Shown here: one piece after another, positions 1 through 13,100 of the stretch
Layout: every line of letters starts with the position of its first letter
Position numbering within the stretch: the first letter of the stretch is position 1
DNA from: Macrotis lagotis
Lineage: Eukaryota; Chordata; Mammalia; Peramelemorphia; Peramelidae
Direction: 5' to 3'
Length of the DNA stretch: 64,000 bases
Assembly (NCBI RefSeq): GCF_037893015.1
Contig: NC_133666.1
Span: forward strand, 624,973,852 to 625,037,851
Made by a program: the position numbers and the translations under genes
The notes under the pieces: generated by a model
What the model saw: only the letters and a program-made list of their open reading frames with translations
The model's database searches: none
What the model was told of the DNA's origin: nothing

Positions 1-2780
1 ACCAAAACAGCTACTTGGAGTCCTTTGTCTATGCTGGTGACCAGGTAGTGTTCCAAAGTTTGAGTTGTTCCAGTTCACTCACATCACACAGGTGTGAGAA
101 ACGACCAGGTTCAGGCCTTGAATAATTAGCTCACTACCAAATGAATATGCTCAGTCCACACACAACCCCAGCCACCCCTCGTTGTTTTTTTCAAGGTTTT
201 CTATATTGGGATATAAATGATTAGAAGAATTCAGAAATTGCTCTAACAACTCTAGCCCCGATTCCAGTCAAGATTTTAATCAGTTGGTTACACCAGTGTG
301 ATCTCTAAGAATGAGTCATTCACATAGAGATTAAAGAATGTTTCCTGAATTAAAGTAAAAATGAAAGATCTAGTATTCAAACCCCATCATTCCTGGGTAA
401 AGGACAACATCTTGGGTTAACCCATAAAGTCACTAAAAATAGCAGACAGAGGAATGGCTAAGCAAATTGTGGTATATGGATGAAATAGAATATTAGTATG
501 TTTTGTGAAATGAAAAAAAAATCAGAGAAGAATGAGAAAGGCATAATAACTAATGCAAAGGGAAGTAAACAAACCAGAAAAACAATATGCACAGCTAGCA
601 TATTGTAAATATAAATAAAGATTATGTAATGCTATGATGAAATACTGTCTCTTTCTCCCTTCTTTGCAGAGGTGGAGGGCTGTGGGGGTGAGATATTTCC
701 ACAGATTGCTGTCTGGATTAGTTTTGCTGAACTTTTTTCTTTTTTATTCTTTGTTAAAAGGAATGATTGACTATAAAATGAGAACCAATAGACAAGACTG
801 TGTGGGGAAGAAGGTGGGGGAGGGGAGAAATGTGAGAATATTTGTGAATATTATAATGCCTGTAAAGTTTTGCAAACTTTAAAATACTTTATTAATGCTA
901 GTATAATTAATCAGGGCCATCCTTAGTTATAACTATACAGTATTCCCTTCATGTTTTTCATTGTTCTTTATATTTACATAGTTATAATCATTTCATATAT
1001 GTATATATATGTATATATATAAATATATATAAATATTTTAGGATATGCTTATTTCACTTTGCAGCAATTCATAGAAGCCCTCCTGATTTTCTAAATTCTT
1101 TATAGTTGTTGTTTGTTATAATTCAGTAAAATTCCAATATGTTCATTTGCCACAAAAAAAGGAATAACTGACTACATAGAGGAGGAAAGGATAAATTCAG
1201 ATAAAAAGATACGAAAAATGATATGAATAAAAATTGAAAATAAGAAAAAAATTGGGTTTGAGACAGAACTGACCTAAGGATTGGATGGTGAAAACTTCAA
1301 CTTTAATTTCTTTCTCTATAACTATCCATGATCCAGGTATCTTCTGACCTTATACATTGATGATCATGTAAAAAACAAAAAAACAAAGAGGGTAGTTATC
1401 TGCCATACTACTGAGGACCAAATTCCCCCCCCCCAATTTTTGCTTCTTGCTCTGAGCTTGTAATCAAGTCAATATTAACTTTGGACTATGAAGGGCATTG
1501 CAATCTACTGCCCTATTAATTCAGAATCCCTGTTATTCTATGTGATAGGCAACCTAGGCAGAAGCTCTCTTCCTGAATCGCCACCTTCTGGTACCTCATA
1601 GCCATTTTTTGTCGACCCTATTTCTTCCAAGTCTCTATCCCACTTACCCATCCTACCCTCTGGAATCCCTCCAGTGAAGAGTTATATCTATGAAGAACTT
1701 CATGAGGATTCAATAAAGGAAGGAAATGACTCCTAATGATCAGGAATTGCTTACTCCTTGGCCACATATGCTCCATCTCTGTGTTTGTGTGTGTATGTGT
1801 GTGTTTCTCTACCTTAATACTTTCAAGTTTGAGCCCACACACCTAGTATGACCAATAGGAAAATGTGCCTCCTTGTTTAGATAATTAGTTTGTTTGTTTT
1901 CCCTAACCATTCTTGCTATACTTGTCCAGTAAATGCCCTTTCTAAAAGCTAATTAGGGAATGATAATCAGTGCAGAAGTGTCTGGGTGGGGGTATGAGAA
2001 AAAACCCAGTCACTGAGAGCTCTTCTAGAACCTTAAAGAAAGGAGCAGTCATCTACAGTCATTTGGGTAAGGAAACCAGAGGAAGTGCAACACATGTATT
2101 TTATATTTCATTTTCTCTGTACATGGTATTGTCTCTGAATAGAATGTAATCTCCTTAAAGACAGGGATTGTTTGGATCTCCAGACCCCAGCACAGGAGCC
2201 GGAAAGACATAGAAGTTTAGGTAAATGCTTGTGGTAGTAAACTGAATTCTTTTTAAAGAAGCAGTTGATAAATTGAAGAGAAGGATATTCAAGATTATAT
2301 GGGTTGGAGTATGGCTAGAGATGGAGGGTGGGGAAGGAAGCAGTTAATTGTATTTAGAGCAGGAAAACGGAAATGGGCAAGAGTCCATGTTTTTTGAGGA
2401 TATGAGAATTGGTCAGTGGAACTGGAGATGTTTCCTCTGAAGAACAGATTTAGGGAAGATACATGATGATAGTTTTCTTCAAATATCAGAGACGATCCAA
2501 CATATGAAAATGATTCTGCTTAGCTCCAAGGAGCAGAACTCTGGGCTATGAATAAAAATTACTGAGAAGCAGCTTTAGGGAAAAACAAAGCAACCAAAAC
2601 CTTCCTAATTGGAGCCTTGCGGGCTCGGTGATCTTTGTAGAGTTTTCTACTGAGATTCAAGTTAGACTAGGAGACCTGGGGGGGGGGGGGTGTCCTTCCA
2701 GCTTAAGACTTCTGACCCTTTGGGGAAGGGATTTTTCTTCTGACGTGGGACAGTACCATTGGGGTCGAGTCAGTCCCACC
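1..2780. other. Intergenic left flank, repeat-rich, no gene seen
   Basis: No exon-like coding segment was recognised here. It holds an L1-like 3' end (about 431-895), an AT-rich microsatellite near 1000-1035, a short TG/CA-rich stretch near 1780-1806, L2-like sequence near 2125-2230 and a G homopolymer near 2680-2692. The short open frames lack homology that I recognise. Coding evidence begins only at the SHFL promoter. Confidence 0.6.
431..895 (+). mobile_element. L1-type LINE 3' end, degenerate
   Basis: The stretch contains 'gaatggctaagcaaattgtg' and a following 'ccagaaaaacaatatgcac' segment, the same order seen in the L1 3' ends elsewhere in this window (for example near 51075-51220). It is diverged and 5' truncated. 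Boundaries are approximate. Confidence 0.5.
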
Positions 2781-2930
2781 CTGGTTGCATAGCCCACCCT
2801 CATTTCCCGGACCCCATCATTCCCGAAGAGATTTAATTCTCAGATTGGGGGGCTGGGCTGGGCTGGGTTTGGAAAGTGTAGCCTCAGGTTCTGAATCTCC
2901 CCACCCCTCTGAGGTCCCGCCCTTTTCTGC

Positions 2931-2942
2931 GAAACTGAAACT
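2931..2942 (+). promoter_or_regulatory. Interferon-stimulated response element (ISRE) in SHFL promoter
   Basis: GAAACTGAAACT matches the ISRE consensus GAAANNGAAACT and lies about 150 bp upstream of the SHFL start codon, in GC-rich promoter-like sequence. ISGF3 (STAT1-STAT2-IRF9) and IRFs bind such elements. SHFL is a known interferon-stimulated gene, so position and motif agree. Binding itself is inference. Confidence 0.8.
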
Positions 2943-3094
2943 TAGGCGGAAAAAGGGAGTGAAAGAGGGGGAGGCGGGGTGCTGTTCTAGGCAAAGGCAA
3001 AAGAGGTGAGAAGAGCGGAAAAACCCCCAAATTTCCTGGGTCCTGGGGACCTGAGAGGTGGGACCCTGGAGAGCCACCAGCCGCGGGAACAAGC

Positions 3095-6000
3095 ATGGCC
3101 GCAGTCGAGTCTTCCAAGGTGCAGGTGAGAGAACGGGGGGCCGGAGCCAGATGTGCAGCGCCAGGAGCCCAACTCTGCCTCTCTCTCCGCCCCCCAACTC
3201 TAAGCTAGGCCTTGTCCTCCTACCTGGTCCCTGGCCTGGAGCCTGGGGAGCCGGCTAGCGGGTCCGCCGCCCTAGGAGCCTTCTGAGAAGCCTCAGAGTT
3301 TCTCACCTGCCTTGCAGTTTGGGCCCCTCTAACCACAACTTTGACCTTTTCCAAAAAACAAAAACAAAAACGCTGGCCGGTCAGGGGCCGGAGGGGGTGG
3401 GGGGCGCCTGCTGAAACATACCCCTATCTCTTGTTTTTCCTCCCCTTAACCACCCACAGTGGGAGGGAGAGGGGTTGGAAGTAAAAGAAAACCAGCACAA
3501 GGTGCATATGTGACCTGTCCTCCCCCACCTCACCCTGACAAGTACCTGGCCTGCGTGCCCATTTCATAGGTTAGGGAATTGACACCTGAAAGGTGGTAAT
3601 CAGGAGAAAAGAGCTACACATGGAAGTAAATGCAAATCTGTTTATTGAGGGGAAGAACAGTTGGGTCCCAGCAGACTCCAGCAGCTGGTTGTGAGAAGAG
3701 CCTTTTGATAGGCTTGTGGAAGCAGGATGGTATAGTTTCCATAAGGACTGAGTGCCATTTGGAATCATCATGGAGGATGTGTTTTGTTTAGGATCAACGA
3801 GGTGAGATTGGTAGTTATTTGGAGTTTCAATGGAGTTAGGATTTGTCTTCTTAAGAAAGTATACTCAGCAGAGCTCTACTGAAACCCAAGTTTGAATCTA
3901 ACAATATATGCAAGACACCCAAGGAGGAATGGAATTTACTGCCTTAGCTCAGATTCTTTCCAGTGTTAACCTTCAGGTTTCTCAAGCATTTTGGCAATGG
4001 CACTAATGATGTTCCTATGTCTCCCTCCCTTACCTCAACCTCTTAACAGCTGGAGAAGAATGTCAGACGCTTTAGGGAGAAGTTTCATGGTCACGTGTCT
4101 GTGAAGAAGGCAAATGTCTTAATGGAAAGATATCACAACGACCATTCCCTGGTCTCTTCTTGGGTGGCTAAGCAAATTAATGGTCAGCAGGAATCATATT
4201 GGGGGGGGGGGGTGAGAGGAAAGAATGTGGAGGAAGCCCTAGAGAGTTCAGGAGGGATTGCAGGACTTATTGAGAGGGAATCTGTTGAATACTAGATGTC
4301 TGGGAGGGCACCTAGATATTCAGGAAGATCATGGAAGGGGTGTCCCAGAGGCTACCAGTGTCCAGAATGGTCAGAGTCTATCAGAGACCACTGGGGAATG
4401 AGTAGACTGTTTAAAGGCCCTTGAGCCTAGAATATCTTCTGACAGCTCTTGTATTCTCTAAACTTGTTCTCTGAAGTGGGCAGATCAGAAGAAGATTGTC
4501 ACCAAGACGACCAAGTTATCCAGGTAAGTTTCCTCCCCCCATTTGCCCCATAGTTGCAAGGAGATCCAATAGTCTCCAACTTAAACAAGCAAATCCCAGG
4601 GACCCAGATTCCTGGGCTCAGGGAACCCCTGGGCTAAGGGAAGAGAGATAACTTTGGGAATCTCTTTCCCAGATCCTCATGTTCTTCTCTCCCCATTACC
4701 TCCACAATCTCTTTAGCTCAATCTCATATGTGCTTTTCTTCTTCCTACCCCCAATATGACATCCAGATTGGCTCAAGATATAATGCCACAAGAGGGATTA
4801 GGGGTTGGGCTGAGAATCTTGAGGAAAGGTTTGAAATGTGGACTGAGGTCTCCTCCCTGACTGGGCCTTGATCCTTGCTTCAGAGTTTGCCTCTTTACCA
4901 AGTGAAGAGCTCCAGGATTGAGGGTACAGGGGTACCTGAAGATCAATGCAGGTCCTAACCTAGAATCCTTTCTCTATCTCCCCTCTCTGCACAGGGTCAA
5001 GAAAAGGTCTTGAAGGACAGAGACATTGATGTATGAGGGGAACAGGGTGAGGGTAAGAACATCCATTGGAGTCACACTGGAAGATGAGGTACTCAAAACT
5101 TATCCCCAATTTCCCACATAGGAGGTGGCATCCACCATTAGGATACTACCCCTGACAGAGAAAAATCTTCGCATGTTGGATGATGTCCAGAAGGACCAGA
5201 TGCCGAGTGAAGACTGCCAGTTTGCCTGCTTTACGTGTGATAACATGTGGTGGCGCCGGGTGCCCAAGCGCAAAGAGGTAAAGGGGCCAAGACCAGGACT
5301 GAGGCTGGGTCCCATGGGATCCCTGAGAGGAGACCTTACCCTCCTCACACTGACCATTTTAGGTGTCCCGGTGCCGGAAGTGTAAAGTAAAATATGATCC
5401 AGTGCCCAAAGACAAGATGTGGGGAAAAGCTGAGTTCCATTGTTTACAGTGTGGCCATATCTTCACGTGAGTTCTCAGATCCCTGTCCCATGACCCTTGT
5501 CCCCAGACCTCAGTACATAAAAGGATCGTTAGGTTTGGGGCCAGAAAATCAGAGTTAGAATCCCAGCATTTATATTGGGTGAAACATTTCCCCACTTTAG
5601 ACCTCAATTTCCCTATCTATAAAAAAAAGAAGTCTAGCTATAGATGATCTCCAAGGGTTCTTCTCACTTTAAACCTCCCAGCCCAACCCCCAGTGTCTTT
5701 CTTTCATTCTTACTTTCTCAGTCCCCCATTCTTAATCTCTGACTCACACTGCCTCTTTGGCCTACTTCCTGACCTGCCCCAACTATTCTTGCTTTCTCCC
5801 CAGGGGTTATGCCCAGATGGGAACTCCATCTCCATGCTACCACTGCCGTAACTCTGTTCTACCAAGTCGAATCCTCCCCCCACGCCGAAACCAGAATGAG
5901 AAAAGCAGAAAAAACCCACATGCCTGCTTCGCTGAGGACTGCCACAACCGGCAAGGTGGAGCCCCCAAACCCTCAGTCCCTTTCTTTTCTTTGCCCTATC

Positions 6001-6347
6001 TCTTCATGTGAGCTAACATACTTTTGCCTTTAGTTTGCTTGCTCAGAACCAGTCTCTCACCAGGTACACAGAGGCCTCAAGACTGCAGACAAGTTCAGAA
6101 CAGAGAAGGTTCAAATCTTAATATTTGTGCTTCTCCTCTAGGATCCTTCATAACAGGGACATCCTGTGTGCACCCCAGAAGCCGAAAACAGAACAATCTG
6201 CCTGTGGTCTTATTCTCAAGTCCTGTCCATGAAAGCACTGGCTCTACTGTAGCCACCTGCCTTAGCCAGGGCAGCCTTATAGTAGACATAGACAATTTGA
6301 TCCTGGAGGACCTCAAAGAGGAAGCTGAAGAAGAGGAAAGCAGCTAG
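3095..6347 (+). CDS. SHFL: Shiftless antiviral inhibitor of ribosomal frameshifting (SHFL/C19orf66), 8 exons
   Basis: Interferon-induced cytoplasmic protein that blocks programmed -1 frameshifting and restricts several RNA viruses. Proposed coding exons are 3095-3124, 4050-4182, 4477-4523, 4995-5030, 5122-5277, 5363-5466, 5804-5955 and 6142-6347. They join in frame to 287 codons plus stop, close to the human 291. Visible landmarks are REKFHG in exon 2, [10 protein letters not shown] and the CFTC...WWRRVP...CRKC zinc ribbon (exons 5-6), [12 protein letters not shown] followed by LPSRILPPR (exon 7), and [10 protein letters not shown] plus the acidic, leucine-rich [11 protein letters not shown] tail resembling the human export signal (exon 8). 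The start ATG has a good context (aagcATGg). The exon 2/3 junction is the weakest part: the frame-preserving choice uses a poor donor (ATG|gtcagc), while a stronger donor in a G run at 4211/4212 breaks the frame as written. An ISRE sits upstream. The gene converges with ANGPTL6, with no obvious AATAAA after the stop. Confidence 0.93.
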
Positions 6348-7101
6348 CAGACTTCAATCACCCTTCCTACCCTGATTCTCCTATAGACTTGGAAGATCAG
6401 TATTGATCTATGAGACCAGTAGAAGTTGAGGGTAGGTGCTCAACTATGGTCTGGGGAACATCTGACAAGTAACTAAGGGGAAGCCTCAGATTATTCAGGC
6501 CTGTGTGCACCTTCGCATTTTGGAGGTGTTCAACCCAAGGGCTGACCTTCTACACACATCATGAACAAGGAGTCATTTTGGAAGGACAAACTAATGAATA
6601 CGGAGGACTTTGACCAGAATGGGAAGGAGATTGGGAGGGATTCCGTATGAAAATTGTAGAAGAAAATGGGGGTATTTAGTTCAAAAAAGGGGTGATGTAG
6701 AAGGACAGTGACCTTTGTCCTAAAGTTTTTGAAGGGTAGCAGGATGGTACATTGGTACATTCCTAACCCCCTCCATGTGGGAGACAGCACAATCCCCATA
6801 CCCACATGCCATATACATAGACATACATTATGATGCTACTGTTTTATATTCCATGTTTAGAAAAACAAAGAGACTGGCCCTCTTCCTGAATGGCAGTTTC
6901 TCATTCCTGCAGGGCTAAGGGTTAGAAGGTGATGGCAGTATGGGCTTGATGGGGTATGATTTGTAAAATGGGGGAATACTGTTTATAATACCCTGGGCTT
7001 TGCAGACCCCCAACTCATGCAAGCTCTAAGACACAAAATGGCAGTCCAAGATGATCAAATACACTTCCCCCCACCAAAGATCAAAGAGTGAAGGTCAGGA
7101 G
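6348..7101. other. Convergent 3' interval between SHFL and ANGPTL6
   Basis: About 750 bp separate the two convergent stop codons. The interval presumably holds both 3' UTRs. It contains one arm (6574-6752) of an inverted repeat pair and a 46 bp direct-repeat copy (6528-6573). I see no canonical AATAAA on either strand. Confidence 0.6.
6528..6752 (-). repeat. Dispersed repeat, copy A (partner of 7651-8289)
   Basis: 6528-6573 is nearly identical, in the same orientation, to 7651-7696 ('ttctacacacat', 'gaacaaggagtcatt'). 6574-6752 is the reverse complement of 7928-8289 once the SINE in the latter is removed ('gtaccatcctgct', 'ttcaaaaactt', 'aatccctcccaatctccttc'). I do not recognise the family. 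Confidence 0.75.
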
Positions 7102-10100
7102 TCAGAGAGGCCGAATTAGCATAGCCACCTTCTTGAGTGAATAGGCACCACCCCTAAATTCAGCCCAGTAGACACCATCTTGATAACGGCTTCGATAGTG
7201 GCCCCCGAGGTGCCAGACGCCATTGAGGTTGGAATGGGCACAGGCATGGTACCACCAACCACCCCGCTGATATAGAGCACAGTTACCTAGGAGAAGAGAA
7301 AGAAGAGGTGAATCAAGAGTTGCGTGCGTAATCCATCACTAACATCTACACCCCCCAGGTTCATATACCTCTGGAAAGGGGAGATAGACAGGTTGTGACA
7401 ACGCAATGATCCCCAAGACTAACTCTGAACAGGAGTATTGAGAATCTCCCCTCCCCTCCCCTTTGCAGGGTAGGATCCTAATCCCAGAATTGTCTTCTTC
7501 CCCACCCCTTTCTCGATTACTAGAATAAAAGCCCCAATACCCCAGCTCTGCTCCTCTCCTACTCACTCCCCCGCCCCCGCCCCAGCTTTGTCTTCCCTTA
7601 CAGAAATGGCAATGTAAAGGCAACCTAGATCAGTCCACTTCTGACAAAATTCAACCCAAGGGCTGGCCTTCTACACACATGATGAACAAGGAGTCATTGA
7701 ACCTTCATTTGAAGTTAAGGGAATCCACTACCTTCCATGGCCATCTCATCTGTGGATAGTTCTAAATGATGGGAAGTTTTTCCTGACATCAAGCCCAACC
7801 CTGTCTCTACCCAAGCAGAACAAGATTAATTCTTCTTCCTCATCATGGGATCACAAAACTAGGAAGTGTCTTGTCTTAGATCAGATTTGAACTAATTCCT
7901 GACTCCAGGCCCAGACTCCTATCCACTGTACCATCCTGCTATCCTTCAAAAACTTCAGGACATTGGGATGGCTAGGTGGCTTAGTGGGTAACACACCAGC
8001 CCTGGAATCAGGAGTACCTGGGTTCAAATCCAGTCTCAGACACTTAATAATTACCTAGCTACGTGGCCTTGGGCAAGCCACTTAACCCCATTTGCCTTGC
8101 AAAAACCTAAAAAACAAACAAAAAAAAATTTCAGGACAAAGATTACTTGTCCTTCTAAATCATCTTTTCTCTGAACTAAATACCCCTATTTTCTTCTACA
8201 ATTTTCAAATGGAATCCCTCCCAATCTCCTTCCCATCCTGGTCAAAGTCCTCTGCATTCATTAGTTTGTCACATTAGTTTGTCCTTCCTAAAACATGGTG
8301 TCTTGACCTAAAAACAAACAGATAAAGTGGACAATGATCCCAGAATTGTCACTTCCCTCATTTTCTCCCTTAGTACTGCCTGTCTTTGTTAATGCAGCTT
8401 AAGCTTAATGTGTAGATCATACATCTAGACCTGGAAAGGACCTCAATGGCCATTTAATTCAATCCTCATTTTGCAAAGGAGGAAATGTGTTCTAGTCTTT
8501 AGATACTAAGTTATTACACTGTTATTTCATATTGAACTTGTGGCTAACTAAAATCTCTCTACATGAACTATTGTCTTTCTCCCCATCCTGGACCTGTGAA
8601 ATTGATTTTGAATCTCAAAAGACTTTACATTTATCCCTATCAGATTTAATAAGATGAGCATATCTTTCTTTGACTTGTTTGACCTATCCCTCCCAGTTCT
8701 GATAAAGATTTGATCAACTTTGAAAAAGATTCTATGCCTTCATCTAAAGTCATTGATAACAGTTGAATAGTTCTGAGTTAAGGACAGATCCCTTCAACCC
8801 TCAACTGGAGACATCCTGTCTCTAGGGACATGGAAACTGGATGGATAAGCTCATTCAGCCCTCTTCAAATTCATCTGTTTGAACTGTCATCTTTCTAGCT
8901 TTCTTTTTGAGTGTATGCATCTGTGAGACTGAGAAATTGTGATTGTCCGTGAGCCTGAGTGCCCAGTACTGTGAATAGAGGAATCTGCAACTTTGGGTCT
9001 CTGTGTTTGTGGTCCTGAATTTGTTAGTCATTCTATGGGTCAAAATCTGAGGCAATGTCTCATTGTTTACCCGAGAGGGTTAGTCAATCTCCATTTTAGA
9101 GAATGAATATGAATCCTCTCCTTGCCAGAGACAGTGATGATTTCACCATCCTACTCCTCATCTCTGTACCCAGAGGCCATGATGATGGCCAGCTATTACA
9201 ATGGGGTGAGTGAAAATAAAGGAGAGAGAACTACAGCAACCTGGAGCAGAAGTTGTTCCTTCTTTCTAGAGCTACTTTCTGACTTTCCCTAACCAATGTC
9301 CGAAATGGGCTCCAGAGAGAGAGAGAGAGAGAGAGAGAGTGCCAAGATCTGACATCCTGACCTGCCAACCAGTCTGGTCCACCACTACATAGACTTGGCT
9401 CAGCCCTAACTCATTCCATCCCAGGACACCAACCATAACCTTTTCAGAGGTTGTGACTTACCAAGGGTTATATAGCTAGTAAGTATCAGAAGTTGGATTT
9501 GAACTCAGGTCTTCCTGACTCCAGGTCTAGCAATCTATCCAATGTACCACTTAGCTGCCTCTTTCCAGATTCCTTCATTCCCACACAAATCATCAGAAGT
9601 AACAGGCATCAGATTTGACAAGCATTGGAAAGGTTCAAGTAGATAGATCTCTCTATTGTTGACATTAGATCAACAAATAGCTTTCCTGGTGTACCTCATT
9701 GGAAATTCACTGACCACTCTGTGTCCTTGGTTGTATATGGGGTGATTTGCTTCCTGTTGCCATCCATGAATCTAGGCTCACTTTTTAGAAGACAATCAGT
9801 TGCTTCTTCCTCAAAGGTCCATCTCTTCCTGTCTTTGTAAAGAATCCCATAGTGGTCACTTAGCTCCAAGTGTTCAGTGGTCCACCTTCCCTTTCTCTTC
9901 TGTGACCCATTCTTCATTCTTCAACTTAGTACCATGGATTAGGATTCCCTTTGCCCTAGCACCTTTTTCTTATTTGTTTTTTTATCTGGAAGCCCTTTTT
10001 CCTCCAAGAGACATTCTTGATAAATGGGAAGAGTATCTTGAGTCCTTTTACCTTCTCCTTTAGGAGAAAAAACATCTCGCACTTAAGTATAGATAATTCA

Positions 10101-13100
10101 TTGAAGTCAGCTGAGGAAAATGCCTTCTTCCTCAATCCTTATCTCATATTACCTAGCAACTTTGTACTATCTCCTTCTTGCCCCTGTCTTATATAATGAG
10201 ATGACCCTTCTTGCCAATGTGAACCCCTCTACACACAGAATTCTTTCTCATCTCCTCCATTAGATTGCCTCCTCTGTTAGCTCCCTTCTCTCACTAATCT
10301 TCAGTCTCTCCCTTTTCACTGGCTGCTTCCCTATTGCTTATAAACTACCTATGTCTTCCCCAACCTCAAAAACTCTCACTTGCTCCATCCTTTCTTGCTA
10401 GCCACCATCCCTTAAGAAGGCATCTCCAATCAGTACCACCATTTCCTTTCCTCTCATTCTCTTCTTAACTTTTACATGCTGATTTATAATCTTTTCATTC
10501 AATTGAAGCTGCTCTCTCCATACTAATGGTTTCTTCATTACCAAATCTAATGGTCTTTTCTCAGTCTTCATTCTTGATCTTTCTGCAGTCTTTGACTGTC
10601 AATCATCCTGTTCTTTTCTGTCTAGGTTTCAGTGAAACTACTCTTGGTTCTCCTCCTTATTTGATTACTTTTTGATCCTCTTTGTTGGATTCTCATCCAA
10701 GTCATACCCATTAATAAGGGATGTCCCAGGGGAGACATTCACACTTAAAGTATTGGTGATCATCAGCTCCTATAGATTCAATTATCATCTTGATGATGAT
10801 GCTTATCAAGTCTACTTACTCAGCCCTCACCTCTCTGCTGACCTCTAGCAATGTATCTCCAACTGTCTATTGGACCTCTCAAATTGGATATCCTATAGAC
10901 ACAATAAACTGATTATGTCCAAAACTGACCTCATTATCTTTCTTCCCAAACCCTTCTCTCTTCCTAACTTCCCTGTTACTATTAAGGGTAACACCATCTT
11001 CCCAATCACCCAGGCTCACAACCTAGATGTCATCCGTATCATTCATCCTCCCATATTCTGTCTATGGCCAGGGTCTATTATTTTACCTTTATGATATCTC
11101 TCTTTTCTTTTTTCTTTTTTTTTAATTTTTTTTTTACAAGGCAAATGGGGTTAAGTGGCTTGCCCAAGGCCACACCGCTAGGTAATTATTAAATGTCTGA
11201 GACCAGATTTGAACCCAGGTACTCCTGACTCCAAGGCCGGTGCTTTATCCACTACGCCACCTAGCTGCCCCTATGATATCTCTCAAATGTGCTCCCTTCT
11301 CTCCTCTGATACTACCATCATATTGACACAAGCCCTCAACATCCCATACCAGGCCTTTTATAATAACCAGATGGTTGGTCTCCCTGTCATTAGCCTTCTT
11401 CCCACTCTAGTCAATATTTCCCACTCAGCCCTCAAAGTGATTTTCATAGACAGAAGGTCTGGACCAAGTCACACACCATCAGGATTGAATAGAATATCCT
11501 TGGTTTGGAGTTCAGTGCTGTATATAGCTGACCTCTCTGCCTTTTCAGTTTTCTTATCTCTTATAACCCCTCACCAATACTCTGTACCCTAGGAACATTT
11601 GCTTCCTAGCAATTTCTCACACAAGACCCTACATTCTCCTGACTGGCTCTCCCCCAGGCCTTGGAAAGCATTTCCTCCTCATCTCTGCCTCCTGGCTTCT
11701 CTTGTCTTTCAAGTCCCAGATAAAATCCTCCCCTCTACCCAGGAAGCTTTTCCAAGTCTTCCTTAATTCTAATGCCTTCCTTCTGTTGATTATTTCTAAC
11801 TTACCACTGTATAAAGCTTGTTTGTACATAGTTCTTTGTATGTGGTCTCCCCCATTTGACAATAAACTTCTTGGAGCAAGGACCAGTTTTTGCCTTTCTT
11901 GTATCTCCAGTTTTTAGCACATATCAGACACTCCATACAGTAAATGTTTATTCTTTTTTTTTTTGCAAGGCAATGGGGTTAAGTGGTTTGCCCACACAGC
12001 TAGGTAATTATTAAGTGTCTGAAGCTGGATTTGAACTCAGGTACTCCTGACTCCAGGGCCAGTGCTCTATCCACTACGCCACCTAGCTGCCCCCAGTAAA
12101 TGTTTATTGACTAAGGAACTGACATCTCCAAGTTACTGCCAATCACTTCAAAATTCACTTTACTTTCCATACCTGCTGTATAATCAGGTTCTTCAGTCTT
12201 CTGTTCTTGTTAGTGATTTCTAATCCCCAGTCTCTGTTTCTCTCTGCCCTCCCTTTCTCCCATCATCCTCTGCCCCCTCCCTCCCAAGGAAAAAAAAAGC
12301 TAGGTAACATTATTGGTAGACTTAAAATTAGGAAGAACTGGGTTTGAATCCTGCCTCAGATACTAGCAGTACGACTTTGCTCAAGTCACATATCCTCTAT
12401 TTGTCTCAGTTTCTTTACCAGTAAAATGATAACAGTATCTTCCCCTATAGGGATATTGGGAAGACCTAATGAGATACTATATGATTAACTCAGGATGTCT
12501 GATCATGTTTGCCAAACTTAAAGCTCTATATGTTAGGTATTATTTCTGCCAACCAACCCCTGCCTCAACCTCTCCATTCCACCATTCCTCAGCCCCTAAT
12601 CCCTATCTGCCCTCATAGGAGTAGGAGTGCTAGATATCTACTCAACCAGAAGAACCTGGCCAGATCCACCAACCCAACCCCCCTTGCCAGACCAGGCCTC
12701 ACCAGAATAGGAGTCCCTGTCCCTGTCCACAGTGCTGAATGGTTTGTCATTGTGCCAAGACAGAGAATCACCAGCATCACCCCTGTAGTGGCCAAGCCTC
12801 AGGCGGTAGTGATCACTCTCAGACTCTAGGGAGAATCCATCATATCGAGCATAGACCACACGGCCACTCCAGTCCTCCAGTAGCACCAGAAGCTCATGAT
12901 CCCGGAGATGGGTCAACAGGTGTATGGTCTCAAGACCCAGCCAGTGCTCACCATCTGGCTGGCCAAAGCCCACCTAGTAAGGAAGGGAGACCAGTCTTCA
13001 GTGGGCCAGAGCTATGGAGGTACTTAAACCATTCAGAGCCCCTAACCCACCCCTCCCATCATACCTACCTTATAGTTCTGCCAGTTGGTAAAGAAGTTCA

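Larger units (their letters stand above)
10190..12115 (+). mobile_element. L2 LINE fragment (3' half), antisense in ANGPTL6 intron
   Basis: The pyrimidine-rich tract follows the L2 3' region: a segment resembling 'caggctcacaacctagatgtcatcc', then 'aagcttttccaagtcttcc', and the terminal 'ataaacttcttggagcaagg ... gtaaatgtttattga'. Two SINEs (11103-11271 and 11953-12093) are inserted in it, so it predates them. The upstream limit is uncertain and the open frames across it are not genes. Confidence 0.7.

Noticed and set aside
2817-3197. Minus-strand open frame of 126 codons at the SHFL promoter
   Set aside because: It runs antisense across promoter, ISRE and SHFL exon 1 in GC-rich sequence, with no similarity to a known protein.
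11209-11592. 127-codon plus-strand open frame
   Set aside because: It spans the end of a SINE and part of an L2 element, so it is repeat-derived.
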